Source of the DNA: Pseudomonas sp. R5(2019)
GTDB lineage: Bacteria > Pseudomonadota > Gammaproteobacteria > Pseudomonadales > Pseudomonadaceae
Length of the DNA: 64,000 nt
Reading direction: 5' to 3'
Assembly (NCBI RefSeq): GCF_009905435.1
Contig: NZ_JAAAMT010000005.1
Span: 122,776 to 186,775, forward strand
Shown: positions 1-8,806 of the stretch, in pieces
Layout: every line of letters begins with the position of its first letter
Position numbering within the stretch: position 1 is the stretch's first letter
The notes under the pieces: model-generated
Databases searched by the model: none
What the model saw: only the letters and a program-made list of their open reading frames with translations
What the model was told of the DNA's origin: nothing
Program-made: the position numbers and the translations under genes

Positions 1-527
1 CCACCAGCCTCAAGCAAGCCAGTGAAACCGCCAACAAGTCCGGCACCCTGGCTCACCTGCTGGTCCACGATGCCCTTGAAGAAATGCACCTGTCGGCCAC
101 CGCCCGCGAGAAAGAAGGCATCAAGGAGCGCGTCAGCTTCCGTCTGGAGCGCCTGGTCGCCGCCTGCGGTCGCACCATGAGCAGCGGCACCGGCGTACTG
201 GCCACCATCGGTTCGACCGCCCCGTTCGTGGGTCTGTTCGGCACCGTATGGGGCATCATGAACAGCTTCATCGGCATCGCCAAGACCCAGACCACCAACC
301 TCGCCGTCGTTGCCCCGGGCATCGCCGAAGCGCTGCTGGCGACCGCCCTGGGCCTGGTTGCCGCGATTCCAGCGGTGGTGATCTACAACGTCTTCGCCCG
401 CTCGATCGCCGGCTACAAGGCTCAGGTTTCCGACGCTTCCGCACAAGTCCTGCTGCTGGTCAGCCGCGACCTCGACCACCAGCCAGGCGAGCGTAATGTC
501 CAGGCACACATGGTGAAAGTGGGGTAA
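1..527 (+). CDS. exbB: ExbB, biopolymer transport proton channel subunit (5' truncated by window)
   Basis: Reading from base 3 there is an open frame with no start in the window, so the gene begins upstream. The C-terminal ~174 residues are visible. They carry the MotA/TolQ/ExbB proton-channel signature: the segment after the [24 protein letters not shown] stretch and a second membrane helix ([20 protein letters not shown]). ExbB with ExbD forms the inner-membrane motor that uses the proton gradient to energise TonB. It is followed after 3 nt by exbD and then tonB, the standard operon order. The family assignment is secure; which TonB system of the genome this is cannot be told from the window. 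Confidence 0.95.
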   Translation, partial: TSLKQASETANKSGTLAHLLVHDALEEMHLSATAREKEGIKERVSFRLERLVAACGRTMSSGTGVLATIGSTAPFVGLFGTVWGIMNSFIGIAKTQTTNLAVVAPGIAEALLATALGLVAAIPAVVIYNVFARSIAGYKAQVSDASAQVLLLVSRDLDHQPGERNVQAHMVKVG

Positions 528-530
528 TCC

Positions 531-956
531 ATGGGCCTGCATCTGAACGAAGGCGGCGACGATCTCGCCGAGAACCACGAAATCAACGTGACGCCGTTCA
601 TCGACGTGATGCTGGTGCTGCTGATCATCTTCATGGTCGCAGCGCCATTGGCTACCGTCGATATCAAGGTCGATCTGCCCGCCTCTACCGCAAAACCTGC
701 GCCGAGGCCGGAGAAACCGATCTTCCTGAGCGTCAAGGCCGATCAAAACCTGTACCTGGGTGAAGATCAGGTGAGCCGCGAACAACTGGGCGCGCTGCTT
801 GACGCCAAGACCAAGGGCGACAAGGACACCACCATCTTCTTCCAGGCGGACAAGGGCGTGGACTACGGCGACCTGATGGACGTCATGAACACCTTGCGCG
901 CAGCCGGCTACTTGAAGGTCGGCCTGGTAGGACTTGAGACGGCAGCCAAGAAATGA
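531..956 (+). CDS. exbD: ExbD, TonB-system accessory protein
   Basis: The 141-residue protein matches the usual ExbD length. One N-terminal membrane helix (about residues 19-40, INVTPFIDVMLVLLIIFMVA) contains the conserved Asp of the ExbD/TolR family, which takes part in proton movement. The remainder is a periplasmic domain rich in Lys and Asp. It starts 3 nt after exbB and its stop overlaps the tonB start by 4 nt (ATGA), so the three are translationally coupled. Role: stator component energising TonB for siderophore, haem or B12 uptake. Confidence 0.96.
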   Translation: MGLHLNEGGDDLAENHEINVTPFIDVMLVLLIIFMVAAPLATVDIKVDLPASTAKPAPRPEKPIFLSVKADQNLYLGEDQVSREQLGALLDAKTKGDKDTTIFFQADKGVDYGDLMDVMNTLRAAGYLKVGLVGLETAAKK

Positions 957-1690
957 TCACTACGCGCCAAAAGCTGACGCGTTATAGCGGTAGCCTGGCA
1001 ATCGTGCTGGGCGTGCATGCCGTCGCCATCCTGCTGGCTCTCAATTGGTCCGCCCCTCAGGCGATCGAATTGCCGCCCGCGGCGATGATGGTGGAAATGG
1101 CGCCCATGCCCGAGCCTGCGCCGCCACCACCACCGAAAGTGGTGACGCCACCACAACCGCCGGCACCGGTCGAAGAGCCACCGCTGCCCAAGCTGGTCGA
1201 AGCGCCAAAACCGAAGATCGCGATTGCGAAACCGGTCAAGCCCAAGGCCCAGCCACAGCCGCCAAAACCCGAGAAAAAGCCTGAGCCGCCGCAGGAAAAA
1301 CCCCCAGCAGAGGAAACGGTGGACACCCCACCGAGCACGGCGCCGGCACAGAAGTCGACAGCACAAGCTCCAAGCATCGCTTCCAACAGCAATGCCCTGC
1401 CAACCTGGCAGAGCGACCTGCTGCGCCACCTGAGCAAGTACAAGAAGTACCCTGAGGACGCGCGTCGTCGTGGCATGGAAGGGGTCAACCGATTGCGCTT
1501 CGTGGTCGATGGCGAAGGCAAGGTCCTGTCTTACTCGCTGGCAAACGGGTCGGGCAGTGCATCGCTGGATCGGGCAACGATGGAAATGATTCGCAAGGCT
1601 CAACCCTTGCCGCCACCGCCCAAGGAACTGCTGAACAATGGCAGCCTGGAAGTGGTCGCACCGTTCGTTTACTCGCTCGACAAACGCTGA
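953..1690 (+). CDS. tonB: TonB, energy transducer
   Basis: The 245-residue protein shows the full TonB layout: an N-terminal membrane anchor (about residues 14-32), a long periplasm-spanning Pro/Lys/Glu-rich linker (about 48-135), and a C-terminal TonB domain (about 155-245) with the YP-x-A-R-x-x-G-x-x-G motif (KYPEDARRRGMEGV) that contacts the TonB box of outer-membrane receptors. The start codon overlaps the exbD stop. It is the last gene of exbBD-tonB. No strong hairpin terminator is evident in the 93 nt before oxyR. Confidence 0.96.
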   Translation: MITTRQKLTRYSGSLAIVLGVHAVAILLALNWSAPQAIELPPAAMMVEMAPMPEPAPPPPPKVVTPPQPPAPVEEPPLPKLVEAPKPKIAIAKPVKPKAQPQPPKPEKKPEPPQEKPPAEETVDTPPSTAPAQKSTAQAPSIASNSNALPTWQSDLLRHLSKYKKYPEDARRRGMEGVNRLRFVVDGEGKVLSYSLANGSGSASLDRATMEMIRKAQPLPPPPKELLNNGSLEVVAPFVYSLDKR

Positions 1691-1722
1691 TCGGTTGTTT
1701 CTGACATACGCCAGCAAGGTTG

Positions 1723-1785
1723 ATAACGTGCGTCTATCGATTGCAGCCGCTATGCTGGGGCCGCAACTTCATGGACGCACGTTAT
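1723..1785 (+). promoter_or_regulatory. Inverted repeat spanning the oxyR upstream region and start codon
   Basis: ATAACGTGCGTC (1723-1734) is the exact reverse complement of GACGCACGTTAT (1774-1785), whose last bases include the first two bases of the oxyR ATG. The left arm also reads ATAA-N7-CTAT, close to one half of the OxyR consensus ATAG-N7-CTAT. It could therefore be an autoregulatory site or, if transcribed, a stem that hides the start codon. The inverted repeat is seen directly; the function is inference. Confidence 0.45.
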
Positions 1786-2716
1786 GACCCTCACAGAATT
1801 GCGCTACATCGTCACCCTCGCCCAAGAGCAGCACTTCGGCCATGCGGCCGAGCGTTGCCATGTCAGCCAGCCCACCTTGTCGGTGGGCGTGAAAAAGCTC
1901 GAAGACGAACTCGGGGTGCTGATTTTCGAACGCAGCAAGAGTGCCGTACGCCTGACCCCCGTGGGTGAAGGGATTGTGGCGCAGGCCCAGAAGGTCCTGG
2001 AGCAAGCCCAAGGCATTCGCGAGCTGGCCCAGGCCGGCAAGAATCAGCTGACCGCTCCGCTCAAGGTCGGTGCCATCTACACCGTTGGCCCGTACCTGTT
2101 CCCCCACCTGATTCCGCAGCTGCACCGGGTCGCCCCGCAGATGCCGCTGTACATCGAAGAGAACTTCACCCACGTGTTGCGCGACAAACTGCGCAATGGC
2201 GAGCTGGACGCAGTGATCATTGCCCTGCCGTTCAACGAAGCCGACGTGCTGACCCTGCCTCTCTACGATGAACCGTTTTATGTGTTGATGCCCAGCGAAC
2301 ACCCCTGGACGAAAAAGCAATCCATCGACGCCAGCCTGCTCAACGACAAGAGCCTGTTGCTGCTCGGTGAAGGCCATTGCTTCCGCGACCAGGTGCTCGA
2401 AGCCTGCCCGACCCTGAACAAGGGCAGCGATGGCTCCAAACACACCACCGTGGAATCCAGCTCGCTGGAAACCATCCGCCATATGGTCGCCTCGGGGCTG
2501 GGGATCTCGATCCTGCCGCTCTCGGCGGTCGACAGCCATCACTACGCGCCAGGCGTGATCGAAGTCCGCCCGCTGACGCCGCCCACGCCGTTTCGCACGG
2601 TCGCCATCGCCTGGCGCGCCAGCTTCCCGCGGCCCAAGGCGATTGAAATCCTCGCCGACTCCATTCGCCTGTGCTCGGTGGCCAAGCCGCCGGTCGCCAA
2701 ACAAGCCGTATCATGA
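1784..2716 (+). CDS. oxyR: OxyR, hydrogen-peroxide-sensing LysR-type regulator
   Basis: The 310-residue protein has an N-terminal winged helix (MTLTELRYIVTLAQE, residues 1-60) and a LysR substrate-binding domain. The two redox cysteines fall at residues 199 (GHC-FRD) and 208 (EAC-PTL), the same numbers as in E. coli OxyR, which makes the identification firm. On oxidation this disulphide turns on catalase and peroxidase genes. The gene overlaps recG by 4 nt (ATGA), an arrangement familiar in Pseudomonas, so recG is probably co-transcribed with it. Confidence 0.97.
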   Translation: MTLTELRYIVTLAQEQHFGHAAERCHVSQPTLSVGVKKLEDELGVLIFERSKSAVRLTPVGEGIVAQAQKVLEQAQGIRELAQAGKNQLTAPLKVGAIYTVGPYLFPHLIPQLHRVAPQMPLYIEENFTHVLRDKLRNGELDAVIIALPFNEADVLTLPLYDEPFYVLMPSEHPWTKKQSIDASLLNDKSLLLLGEGHCFRDQVLEACPTLNKGSDGSKHTTVESSSLETIRHMVASGLGISILPLSAVDSHHYAPGVIEVRPLTPPTPFRTVAIAWRASFPRPKAIEILADSIRLCSVAKPPVAKQAVS

Positions 2717-4788
2717 CCGAACTGTCCAACGTGTCGGTGACGGCACTCAAGGGCGTTGGCGAGGCGATGGCTGAAAAGCTCGCCAAGGTCGGCCTGGAAA
2801 ACCTGCAGGATGTGCTCTTCCACCTGCCCTTGCGCTACCAGGATCGCACCCGCGTAGTGCCGATCGGGCAGCTGCGGCCGGGGCAGGATGCGGTGATCGA
2901 AGGGGTGGTCAGCGGCGCTGACGTGGTGATGGGCAAGCGCCGCAGTCTGGTCGTGCGCCTGGGCGACGGCAGCGGTGTGCTGAGCCTGCGTTTCTACCAC
3001 TTCAGCAATGCCCAGAAGGATGGCCTCAAGCGCGGTACGCACCTGCGTTGCTACGGCGAAGCCCGCCCCGGCGCCTCGGGGCTGGAGATTTATCATCCCG
3101 AATACCGCGCCCTGACCGGCGACGAGCCGGCGCCGGTCGAGCAGACCTTGACCCCGATCTACCCCAGCACCGAAGGCCTGACCCAACAGCGCTTGCGCCA
3201 GCTCAGCCAGCAAAGCCTGGCGATGCTCGGCCCGCGCAGCCTGCCGGATTGGCTGCCGGACGAGCTGGCGCGCGATTATCAGTTGGCGCCGCTCGATGAT
3301 GCGATTCGCTACCTGCACCACCCGCCGGCCGACGCCGATGTCGAGGAGCTCGCCCTGGGCCATCACTGGGCGCAACACCGGCTGGCCTTTGAAGAGCTGC
3401 TGACCCACCAACTGTCGCAGCAGCGTCTTCGCGAGAGCCTGCGCGCCCAGCGCGCGCCGCTGCTGCCCAAGGCCAGTCGCCTGCCCGAGCAATACCTCGC
3501 CAACCTGGGCTTTGCCCCCACCGGCGCCCAACAGCGCGTGGGTAACGAGATCGCCTACGACCTCAGTCAGCCCGAGCCGATGCTGCGGCTGGTACAGGGT
3601 GACGTCGGCGCAGGCAAGACCGTGGTCGCCGCCCTGGCCGCGCTGCAGGCGCTGGAAGCGGGTTATCAGGTGGCGCTGATGGCGCCGACCGAGATCCTCG
3701 CCGAACAACATTTCGTCACCTTCAAGCGCTGGCTGGAACCCCTGGGCCTCGAGGTCGCTTGGCTGGCCGGCAAGCTCAAGGGCAAGGCCCGGGTCAGCGC
3801 ACTGGAGCAGATCGCCGCCGGCGTGCCGATGGTGGTCGGCACCCATGCGTTGTTCCAGGAAGAAGTGAAATTCCACAATCTGGCGCTGGTGATCATCGAC
3901 GAACAGCACCGCTTCGGCGTCCAGCAGCGCCTGGCCTTGCGTCAGAAAGGCGTCGGCGGCAGGCTCTGTCCGCACCAGCTGATCATGACCGCCACGCCCA
4001 TCCCGCGCACCCTGGCCATGAGCGCCTACGCCGACCTCGACACCTCGATCCTCGACGAACTGCCGCCTGGTCGAACCCCGGTCAACACCGTACTGGTGGC
4101 CGACAGCCGCCGCATTGAAGTGATCGAACGCGTGCGCGCCGCCTGCACCGAAGGCCGTCAGGCCTACTGGGTCTGCACGCTGATCGAAGAATCCGAAGAA
4201 CTGACCTGCCAGGCCGCCGAAACCTCGTTTGAAGAGCTCACCAGCGCTTTGGGCGAACTCAGCGTCGGGCTGATCCACGGTCGCATGAAGCCTGCGGAAA
4301 AAGCTGCGGTGATGGCCGAGTTCAAGCAAGGCAACCTGCAACTGCTGGTGGCAACCACGGTGATCGAGGTCGGCGTGGACGTTCCCAATGCGAGCCTGAT
4401 GATTATCGAGAACCCAGAGCGCCTGGGCCTGGCACAGCTCCACCAGCTGCGCGGGCGGGTCGGCCGCGGCAGCGCAGCCAGCCACTGCGTTTTGCTCTAC
4501 CATCCACCGCTGTCGCAGATCGGCCGCCAACGCCTGGGTATCATGCGTGAAACCAACGATGGCTTCGTCATCGCGGAAAAAGACCTGGAATTGCGTGGCC
4601 CCGGTGAGATGCTCGGCACCCGCCAGACCGGCCTGTTGCAGTTCAAGGTTGCGGACCTGATGCGCGACGCCGACCTGTTGCCCGCCGTACGAGATGCCGC
4701 CCAGGCCTTGCTGGCGCGCTGGCCCGAACATGTCAGCCCGCTGTTGGAGCGCTGGCTGCGGCATGGCCAGCAATACGGCCAAGTGTAA
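2713..4788 (+). CDS. recG: RecG, ATP-dependent DNA helicase
   Basis: The 691-residue protein starts at the ATG overlapping the oxyR stop; a longer open frame upstream lies wholly inside oxyR and is rejected. It has an N-terminal OB-fold wedge domain, Walker A GDVGAGKT at residues 296-303, a DEQH box at 396-399 (RecG carries DEQH in motif II), the TATPIPRTLA motif III, and the C-terminal TRG region with the LGLAQLHQLRGRVGR motif. RecG remodels stalled replication forks and branched DNA. Length and motifs are complete. Confidence 0.97.
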   Translation: MTELSNVSVTALKGVGEAMAEKLAKVGLENLQDVLFHLPLRYQDRTRVVPIGQLRPGQDAVIEGVVSGADVVMGKRRSLVVRLGDGSGVLSLRFYHFSNAQKDGLKRGTHLRCYGEARPGASGLEIYHPEYRALTGDEPAPVEQTLTPIYPSTEGLTQQRLRQLSQQSLAMLGPRSLPDWLPDELARDYQLAPLDDAIRYLHHPPADADVEELALGHHWAQHRLAFEELLTHQLSQQRLRESLRAQRAPLLPKASRLPEQYLANLGFAPTGAQQRVGNEIAYDLSQPEPMLRLVQGDVGAGKTVVAALAALQALEAGYQVALMAPTEILAEQHFVTFKRWLEPLGLEVAWLAGKLKGKARVSALEQIAAGVPMVVGTHALFQEEVKFHNLALVIIDEQHRFGVQQRLALRQKGVGGRLCPHQLIMTATPIPRTLAMSAYADLDTSILDELPPGRTPVNTVLVADSRRIEVIERVRAACTEGRQAYWVCTLIEESEELTCQAAETSFEELTSALGELSVGLIHGRMKPAEKAAVMAEFKQGNLQLLVATTVIEVGVDVPNASLMIIENPERLGLAQLHQLRGRVGRGSAASHCVLLYHPPLSQIGRQRLGIMRETNDGFVIAEKDLELRGPGEMLGTRQTGLLQFKVADLMRDADLLPAVRDAAQALLARWPEHVSPLLERWLRHGQQYGQV

Positions 4789-4850
4789 GCAGATCCAAAC
4801 GGCGAGCGAAGCTGGCTATACTGAGTGATTGTAGGAAAAGGAGACAGACC

Positions 4851-6245
4851 ATGACTGAAGTTGCCAAGGACGCCGCAACCCCTGCCCCGTCTGTCACCCA
4901 CCTGCTGCTCGAAAAGCACGGTATCCCGTTCCGCGAGGTGGTCGACAGTGCGCAGCTACCGGCCAGCGCCAAGGTTCAGGCAGCGTTGCTTGAAGATTCA
5001 GTCGGGGCACTGATGGTGCTGTTCCCGCAAAGCCAGCTGCTCGATCTCAACCGCCTCGAAGAGCTGACTGGGCGCAAGCTTGCCGCCGTACCGCTTGAGC
5101 GCCTCAAGCGCATGCTCGACAAACATCAACTGTCGATCTTGCCCGGGCTGCCTGCCCTGACCAGTTCACCGTGCCTGTACGAAGCCAGCCTGCTCAATGC
5201 GCCCACCTTGCTGGTCAGCGCCGGTCACCCTGGCGAGCTGCTGGAGGTCGATCCGAACGATTTCAAGAAAATGCTCAGCAAGGGCAGTGCCGCCAGCTTC
5301 GGCGTACCACTGACCAGCATCCGGCCAAACCTTGACCGGCCAGGTGACGACAGCGAGGAAATTACCCAAGCGGTACACGCCTTCACGGCGCGGCGCATTC
5401 AGAAGCGCCTGGAAGAAACCATCGAAATCCCGCCGCTGGCCCAGACTGCGCAGAGGATCATCAAGCTGCGCGTTGACCCGAATGCATCGGTGGATGACAT
5501 CACCAATGTGGTCGAGACCGACCCGGCCCTGGCAGCACAGGTTGTCAGCTGGGCAGCATCGCCGTATTACGCAGCGCCAGGCAAGATCCGCTCGGTTGAA
5601 GATGCCATTGTCCGGGTGCTTGGCTTTGATCTGGTGATCAACCTGGCGCTGGGCCTGGCGCTGGGCAAGACCTTGAGCTTGCCCAAGGACCACCCGCAAC
5701 ACACCACGCCCTACTGGCAGCAATCGATCTACACCGCCGCCGTGATCGAAGGCCTGACCCGCGCCATGCCCCGTGCCCAGCGCCCGGAAACAGGCCTGAC
5801 CTACCTCGCCGGGTTGCTGCACAACTTCGGCTACCTGCTGCTTGCGCATGTCTTTCCGCCGCATTTTTCGCTGATCTGCCGGCACCTGGAGGTCAACCCG
5901 CACCTGTGCCACAGCTATGTCGAGCAGCACCTGCTGGGCATCAGCCGCGAGCAGATCGGTGCCTGGCTGATGCGCTTCTGGGACATGCCGGAGGAGCTCG
6001 CGACCGCATTGCGATTCCAGCAAGACACCCACTATGCCGGCGACCATGCGGCCTACCCCAACCTGGTGTGCCTGGCGGTGCGTCTGTTGCGCAATCACGG
6101 CGTGGGCACGGGGCCGGATGAAAGCGTCCCTGATGAGCTGCTGGAGCGGCTGGGGCTGACACGGGACAAGGCTGATGACGTGGTGAGAAAGGTACTGGAG
6201 GCTGAAACGCTGTTGCGGGAGCTGGCGTCGCAGTTTCACGGTTGA
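4851..6245 (+). CDS. HDOD-domain protein with N-terminal YbaK/aminoacyl-tRNA-deacylase-like domain
   Basis: The 464-residue cytoplasmic protein begins 62 nt after recG, with AAGGAGA about 9 nt before the ATG. Residues ~15-150 resemble the YbaK/ProRS-editing fold (LLEKHGIPFREV at its start). Residues ~190-390 are a HDOD domain (IPPLAQTAQRIIKLRVDPNASV at its start, then GLLHNFGYLLLAHVFP). HDOD proteins are signalling proteins related to HD domains that usually lack phosphodiesterase activity. Function in Pseudomonas is not established. The same combination occupies this position after recG in related pseudomonads, from memory. Confidence 0.85.
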   Translation: MTEVAKDAATPAPSVTHLLLEKHGIPFREVVDSAQLPASAKVQAALLEDSVGALMVLFPQSQLLDLNRLEELTGRKLAAVPLERLKRMLDKHQLSILPGLPALTSSPCLYEASLLNAPTLLVSAGHPGELLEVDPNDFKKMLSKGSAASFGVPLTSIRPNLDRPGDDSEEITQAVHAFTARRIQKRLEETIEIPPLAQTAQRIIKLRVDPNASVDDITNVVETDPALAAQVVSWAASPYYAAPGKIRSVEDAIVRVLGFDLVINLALGLALGKTLSLPKDHPQHTTPYWQQSIYTAAVIEGLTRAMPRAQRPETGLTYLAGLLHNFGYLLLAHVFPPHFSLICRHLEVNPHLCHSYVEQHLLGISREQIGAWLMRFWDMPEELATALRFQQDTHYAGDHAAYPNLVCLAVRLLRNHGVGTGPDESVPDELLERLGLTRDKADDVVRKVLEAETLLRELASQFHG

Positions 6246-6282
6246 TTTGCAGGAGCAACTGAAGTTGCTCCTGCAGCATCCC

Positions 6283-6657
6283 TCAGGCTTTCTTCTTGGG
6301 CTTCAGATACTTCATCAACCCTTGAAACCAGATGACCAGTGCCGGATTGCCCTTGATCTGAATGGTCTTGTCCTGAATCCCCTGCATGAACGCCAACTGC
6401 TTGTTTTTGGCCTGCAACGTCTGAAAACCGAACGCCGCATCCTTGAAAGCAATCGCAAACGCAGGTTCTGCTACCGTGCCGGACTTGCTGGTGATGCGCA
6501 TGTCTTTGACGATGAAGTGACGGGCAACCTTGCCATCAAGGGTCTGCAACTGAAACACCAGCTGCTTGTCGGCCAGTTGCTGCTGGAAAGCCGGGTTGTT
6601 GCGACTGGCCTTGGCCATCAACAGCCCCATGGCCCACAGTAAAAAGCGAAACTTCAT
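6283..6657 (-). CDS. SCP2 sterol-binding-domain-like small protein
   Basis: The 124-residue protein has an N-terminal hydrophobic segment (MKFRFLLWAMGLLMAKASR) and a compact domain resembling the SCP2 lipid-binding fold, with QLQTLDGKVARHFIVKDM followed by KTIQIKGNPALVIWFQGL. It ends in a Lys-rich tail. It is convergent with the HDOD gene (37 nt between stops) and lies downstream of the HU gene, from which it is separated by a bidirectional hairpin. No enzymatic residues are evident. The family call is by resemblance; the physiological ligand is unknown. Confidence 0.7.
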   Translation of the reverse strand: MKFRFLLWAMGLLMAKASRNNPAFQQQLADKQLVFQLQTLDGKVARHFIVKDMRITSKSGTVAEPAFAIAFKDAAFGFQTLQAKNKQLAFMQGIQDKTIQIKGNPALVIWFQGLMKYLKPKKKA

Positions 6658-6777
6658 GTTGGCGCCTCAGGAAGGTAAAAGTCTGCGGCGCAGTGTAGCG
6701 GTTTGAATGCCTGTTTTTCCAACGTGATGACAGAAGATAACTGCGTTTTCGTGTACAAATTCCGACTATACAGTCAT

Positions 6778-6815
6778 AAAAAATGGGCATTGCTGTCAGG
6801 CAATACCCATTTTTT
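6778..6815 (-). terminator. Bidirectional intrinsic terminator after the HU gene
   Basis: AAAAAATGGGCATTGC is followed by a 6-nt loop and GCAATACCCATTTTTT, a long stem flanked by A and T runs on both sides. It lies 31 nt downstream of the HU stop codon on the minus strand and also precedes the SCP2-like gene. Confidence 0.85.
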
Positions 6816-6845
6816 CACGCGACGACAAAAGGGTCGCTACGGCGG

Positions 6846-7121
6846 TCAGGGATTGACGCTGTCTTTCAGGAATTTGCCCGGCTTGAACGCAACGGTGTTG
6901 CTGGCCTTGATCTTGACCGGCTCGCCGGTCTGCGGGTTTTTACCCGTACGGGCACCGCGATGACGCGGCAGGAAGGTACCAAACCCGACAAGCGTGACGC
7001 TGTCCTTCTTGTGAAGGGCATTGGTGATTTCTTCGAGAACAGCATTGAGGACGCGATTGGCCTGCTCTTTGGTCAGATCCGCTTTTTCAGCGATTGCGGC
7101 TGCCAGTTCTGGTTTACGCAT
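6846..7121 (-). CDS. hupA: HU-family DNA-binding protein
   Basis: The 91-residue protein has the HU/IHF size and fold: MRKPELAAAIAEKADLTKEQANRVLNAVLEE forms the dimerisation helices, and GFGTF followed by the R-x-x-x-RTGKNPQTG arm (about residues 47-68) inserts into the minor groove. HU bends and compacts DNA. In P. putida the HU gene beside the rubredoxin genes is generally labelled hupA, but paralogues exist, so the symbol is less certain than the family. It is monocistronic, with its own terminator at 6778-6815. Confidence 0.93.
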   Translation of the reverse strand: MRKPELAAAIAEKADLTKEQANRVLNAVLEEITNALHKKDSVTLVGFGTFLPRHRGARTGKNPQTGEPVKIKASNTVAFKPGKFLKDSVNP

Positions 7122-7309
7122 GATGAAGCCTCTTTGACGGGTTTTTTGTTGTTATGTTCGTGCTGTTCCGCTGAACAGCGCCCAAGGCGCCGCAGGCTCT
7201 AAGCTGCGGCAGACGGGAGTGAGAATGGCACGCCCCCAAGGGCCGCGCCAGTCTCAACACGACCTTTGTAGAGGCAAAGGCGGGGTGATTCCGACAGAAA
7301 GGCCTTTAT

Positions 7310-8458
7310 TCACGCCAACAGCGGTGGAAGCTGCTTGTTCAGTGCCAGCTTCTCGCTCACCGCCGCGCCTGTCAGGGCATAACCGAGCAGCGATCCCTCT
7401 GCATCGCGGCATAGCACCTTGATGTCGGCGCCCTCGCCTTCGACGCTCCAACTGCCTTCGCGACCCCGTGGCGGTGGCGAGACAACAAGGGGGCAAACCG
7501 GAGTTTTCACAGTAATCGGCATCGGCCCGTACTTGACCTGGGTCGGAGTACCCGCCAGGGTTTGCGCCAATGCCCGCGCGCAGCTCATCAAGGGCATGAC
7601 GTACAGCAGATTGAGGCCGTCGACCTCGGCGCAATCGCCCAGGGCATAGATGTTCGCGTGGGAGGTTTTCAGCTGGCGATCAACGACCACGCCACGGTTG
7701 ACCTCAAGGCCCGCTGCGGCTGCCAGGTCGACCCGTGGGCGCAGTCCGATGGCCGACACCACCACATCGCAAGCGATGGCAGTGCCATCAGACAAGTGCG
7801 CTTCCAGGCCCTCTGCCGATCGCTGCAGACGGGTCAGTACCGGACCCAGATGGAACCGCGCACCCAGCCCCTCAAGCCCGGCTTGCACGGCCGCCGCCGC
7901 CGCGGGGTGAAGCAGGGTTGGCATCACTTGCTCGCAGGGGGCGACCAGTTCGACCTCATAGCCGCCCAGCATCAGGTCATTGGCAAATTCACAGCCAATC
8001 AGCCCGGCGCCCAGCAGCAGTACCCGGCGCTTGCCCTGCGCCGCCGTGCGAAAGCGGGCGTAGTCTTCCAGGTCGTTGATCGGGAAGATTGAATCCTCGG
8101 CATCACCCTCAACCGGAACCTGCACCGTCTGCGCCCCCCAGGCCAGGATCAGGTCGCGGTACGCCACTTGCTCCTCGCCGATCCACAGCCGCTTGTGGCC
8201 GGGGTCAATGCCGCTGATCCGGGTATGGGTGCGAATTTCAGCCTTGAGCTGATCGGCCATGACGCCGGGCTCGGCCATGCCAAGGCCATCGGCATCCTTT
8301 TTCTTGCCGAAGCCGATGGAGAGCATGGGCTTGGAATAGGAACGACCGTCATCGGCGGTAATGAGCAGTAACGGCGTTTCGCCATCGAGCTTGCGAAATT
8401 CCCGGGCCAGGTTGTAGCCGGCCAGGCCCGTGCCCACGATCACGACAGGTGCAGTCAT
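7310..8458 (-). CDS. rubB: Rubredoxin reductase (FAD, NADH-dependent)
   Basis: The 382-residue flavoprotein begins with a Rossmann FAD motif ([18 protein letters not shown], residues 5-22). It has a second nucleotide-binding motif ([17 protein letters not shown], about 146-162) for NADH and a third FAD-contact motif ([13 protein letters not shown]). It passes electrons from NADH to rubredoxin, which in turn serves alkane hydroxylases or oxidative-stress proteins. It lies 25 nt downstream of the rubredoxin gene on the same strand, so both form an operon. No alkane hydroxylase gene is in the window. Confidence 0.92.
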   Translation of the reverse strand: MTAPVVIVGTGLAGYNLAREFRKLDGETPLLLITADDGRSYSKPMLSIGFGKKKDADGLGMAEPGVMADQLKAEIRTHTRISGIDPGHKRLWIGEEQVAYRDLILAWGAQTVQVPVEGDAEDSIFPINDLEDYARFRTAAQGKRRVLLLGAGLIGCEFANDLMLGGYEVELVAPCEQVMPTLLHPAAAAAVQAGLEGLGARFHLGPVLTRLQRSAEGLEAHLSDGTAIACDVVVSAIGLRPRVDLAAAAGLEVNRGVVVDRQLKTSHANIYALGDCAEVDGLNLLYVMPLMSCARALAQTLAGTPTQVKYGPMPITVKTPVCPLVVSPPPRGREGSWSVEGEGADIKVLCRDAEGSLLGYALTGAAVSEKLALNKQLPPLLA

Positions 8459-8483
8459 TCACTGGTTTCCTTGTTTGGGTGAA

Positions 8484-8651
8484 TCAGGCGATTTCGATCA
8501 TCTCGAAGTCCATTTTGCCGACGCCACAGTCCGGGCACAGCCAGTCTTCGGGTACGTCTTCCCAACGGGTACCCGGCGCGATGTCATCGTCGGGCCAACC
8601 CTCGGCCTCGTTGTAAATCAGGCCACATACCACACACTGCCACTTCTTCAT
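8484..8651 (-). CDS. rubA: Rubredoxin
   Basis: The 55-residue protein starts at [10 protein letters not shown]; an upstream in-frame start would add five residues that do not belong to the family. The four iron-binding cysteines form two CxxCG/CPxCG knuckles ([18 protein letters not shown] and [11 protein letters not shown]), with the WEDVPEDW segment between them. It carries single electrons between the reductase encoded downstream and a terminal oxidase or reductase. P. aeruginosa has two tandem rubredoxin genes here; only one is visible in this window. Confidence 0.95.
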   Translation of the reverse strand: MKKWQCVVCGLIYNEAEGWPDDDIAPGTRWEDVPEDWLCPDCGVGKMDFEMIEIA

Positions 8652-8806
8652 TAACGGGTTCCTCAATGCTCAGGCTTTGTCGCGGTCGATCGTTGTTGAT
8701 GAGGTCTGTCGACCTGCGCAGCGGGTTTTGTACTGATGCGCGGGCCAGTATGCAAGCGGCGTGCTCAAGAGAGATGTACCAACATTTGTTCCTTTGATTC
8801 TTTCGC

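Noticed and set aside
2542..4782. 746-codon open frame on the minus strand opposite recG
   Set aside because: It is the antisense shadow of a GC-rich gene; recG on the plus strand has complete helicase motifs, and the minus frame has low-complexity Gln/Ala/Leu composition with no domain.
6247..6642. 131-codon plus-strand frame opposite the SCP2-like gene
   Set aside because: It is the complement of the SCP2-like gene, which has the better start, composition and family resemblance.
7219..7422. Plus-strand frame between the HU and rubredoxin reductase genes
   Set aside because: No ribosome-binding site, overlaps the reductase 3' end and has no family likeness; the 188-nt gap is taken as non-coding.
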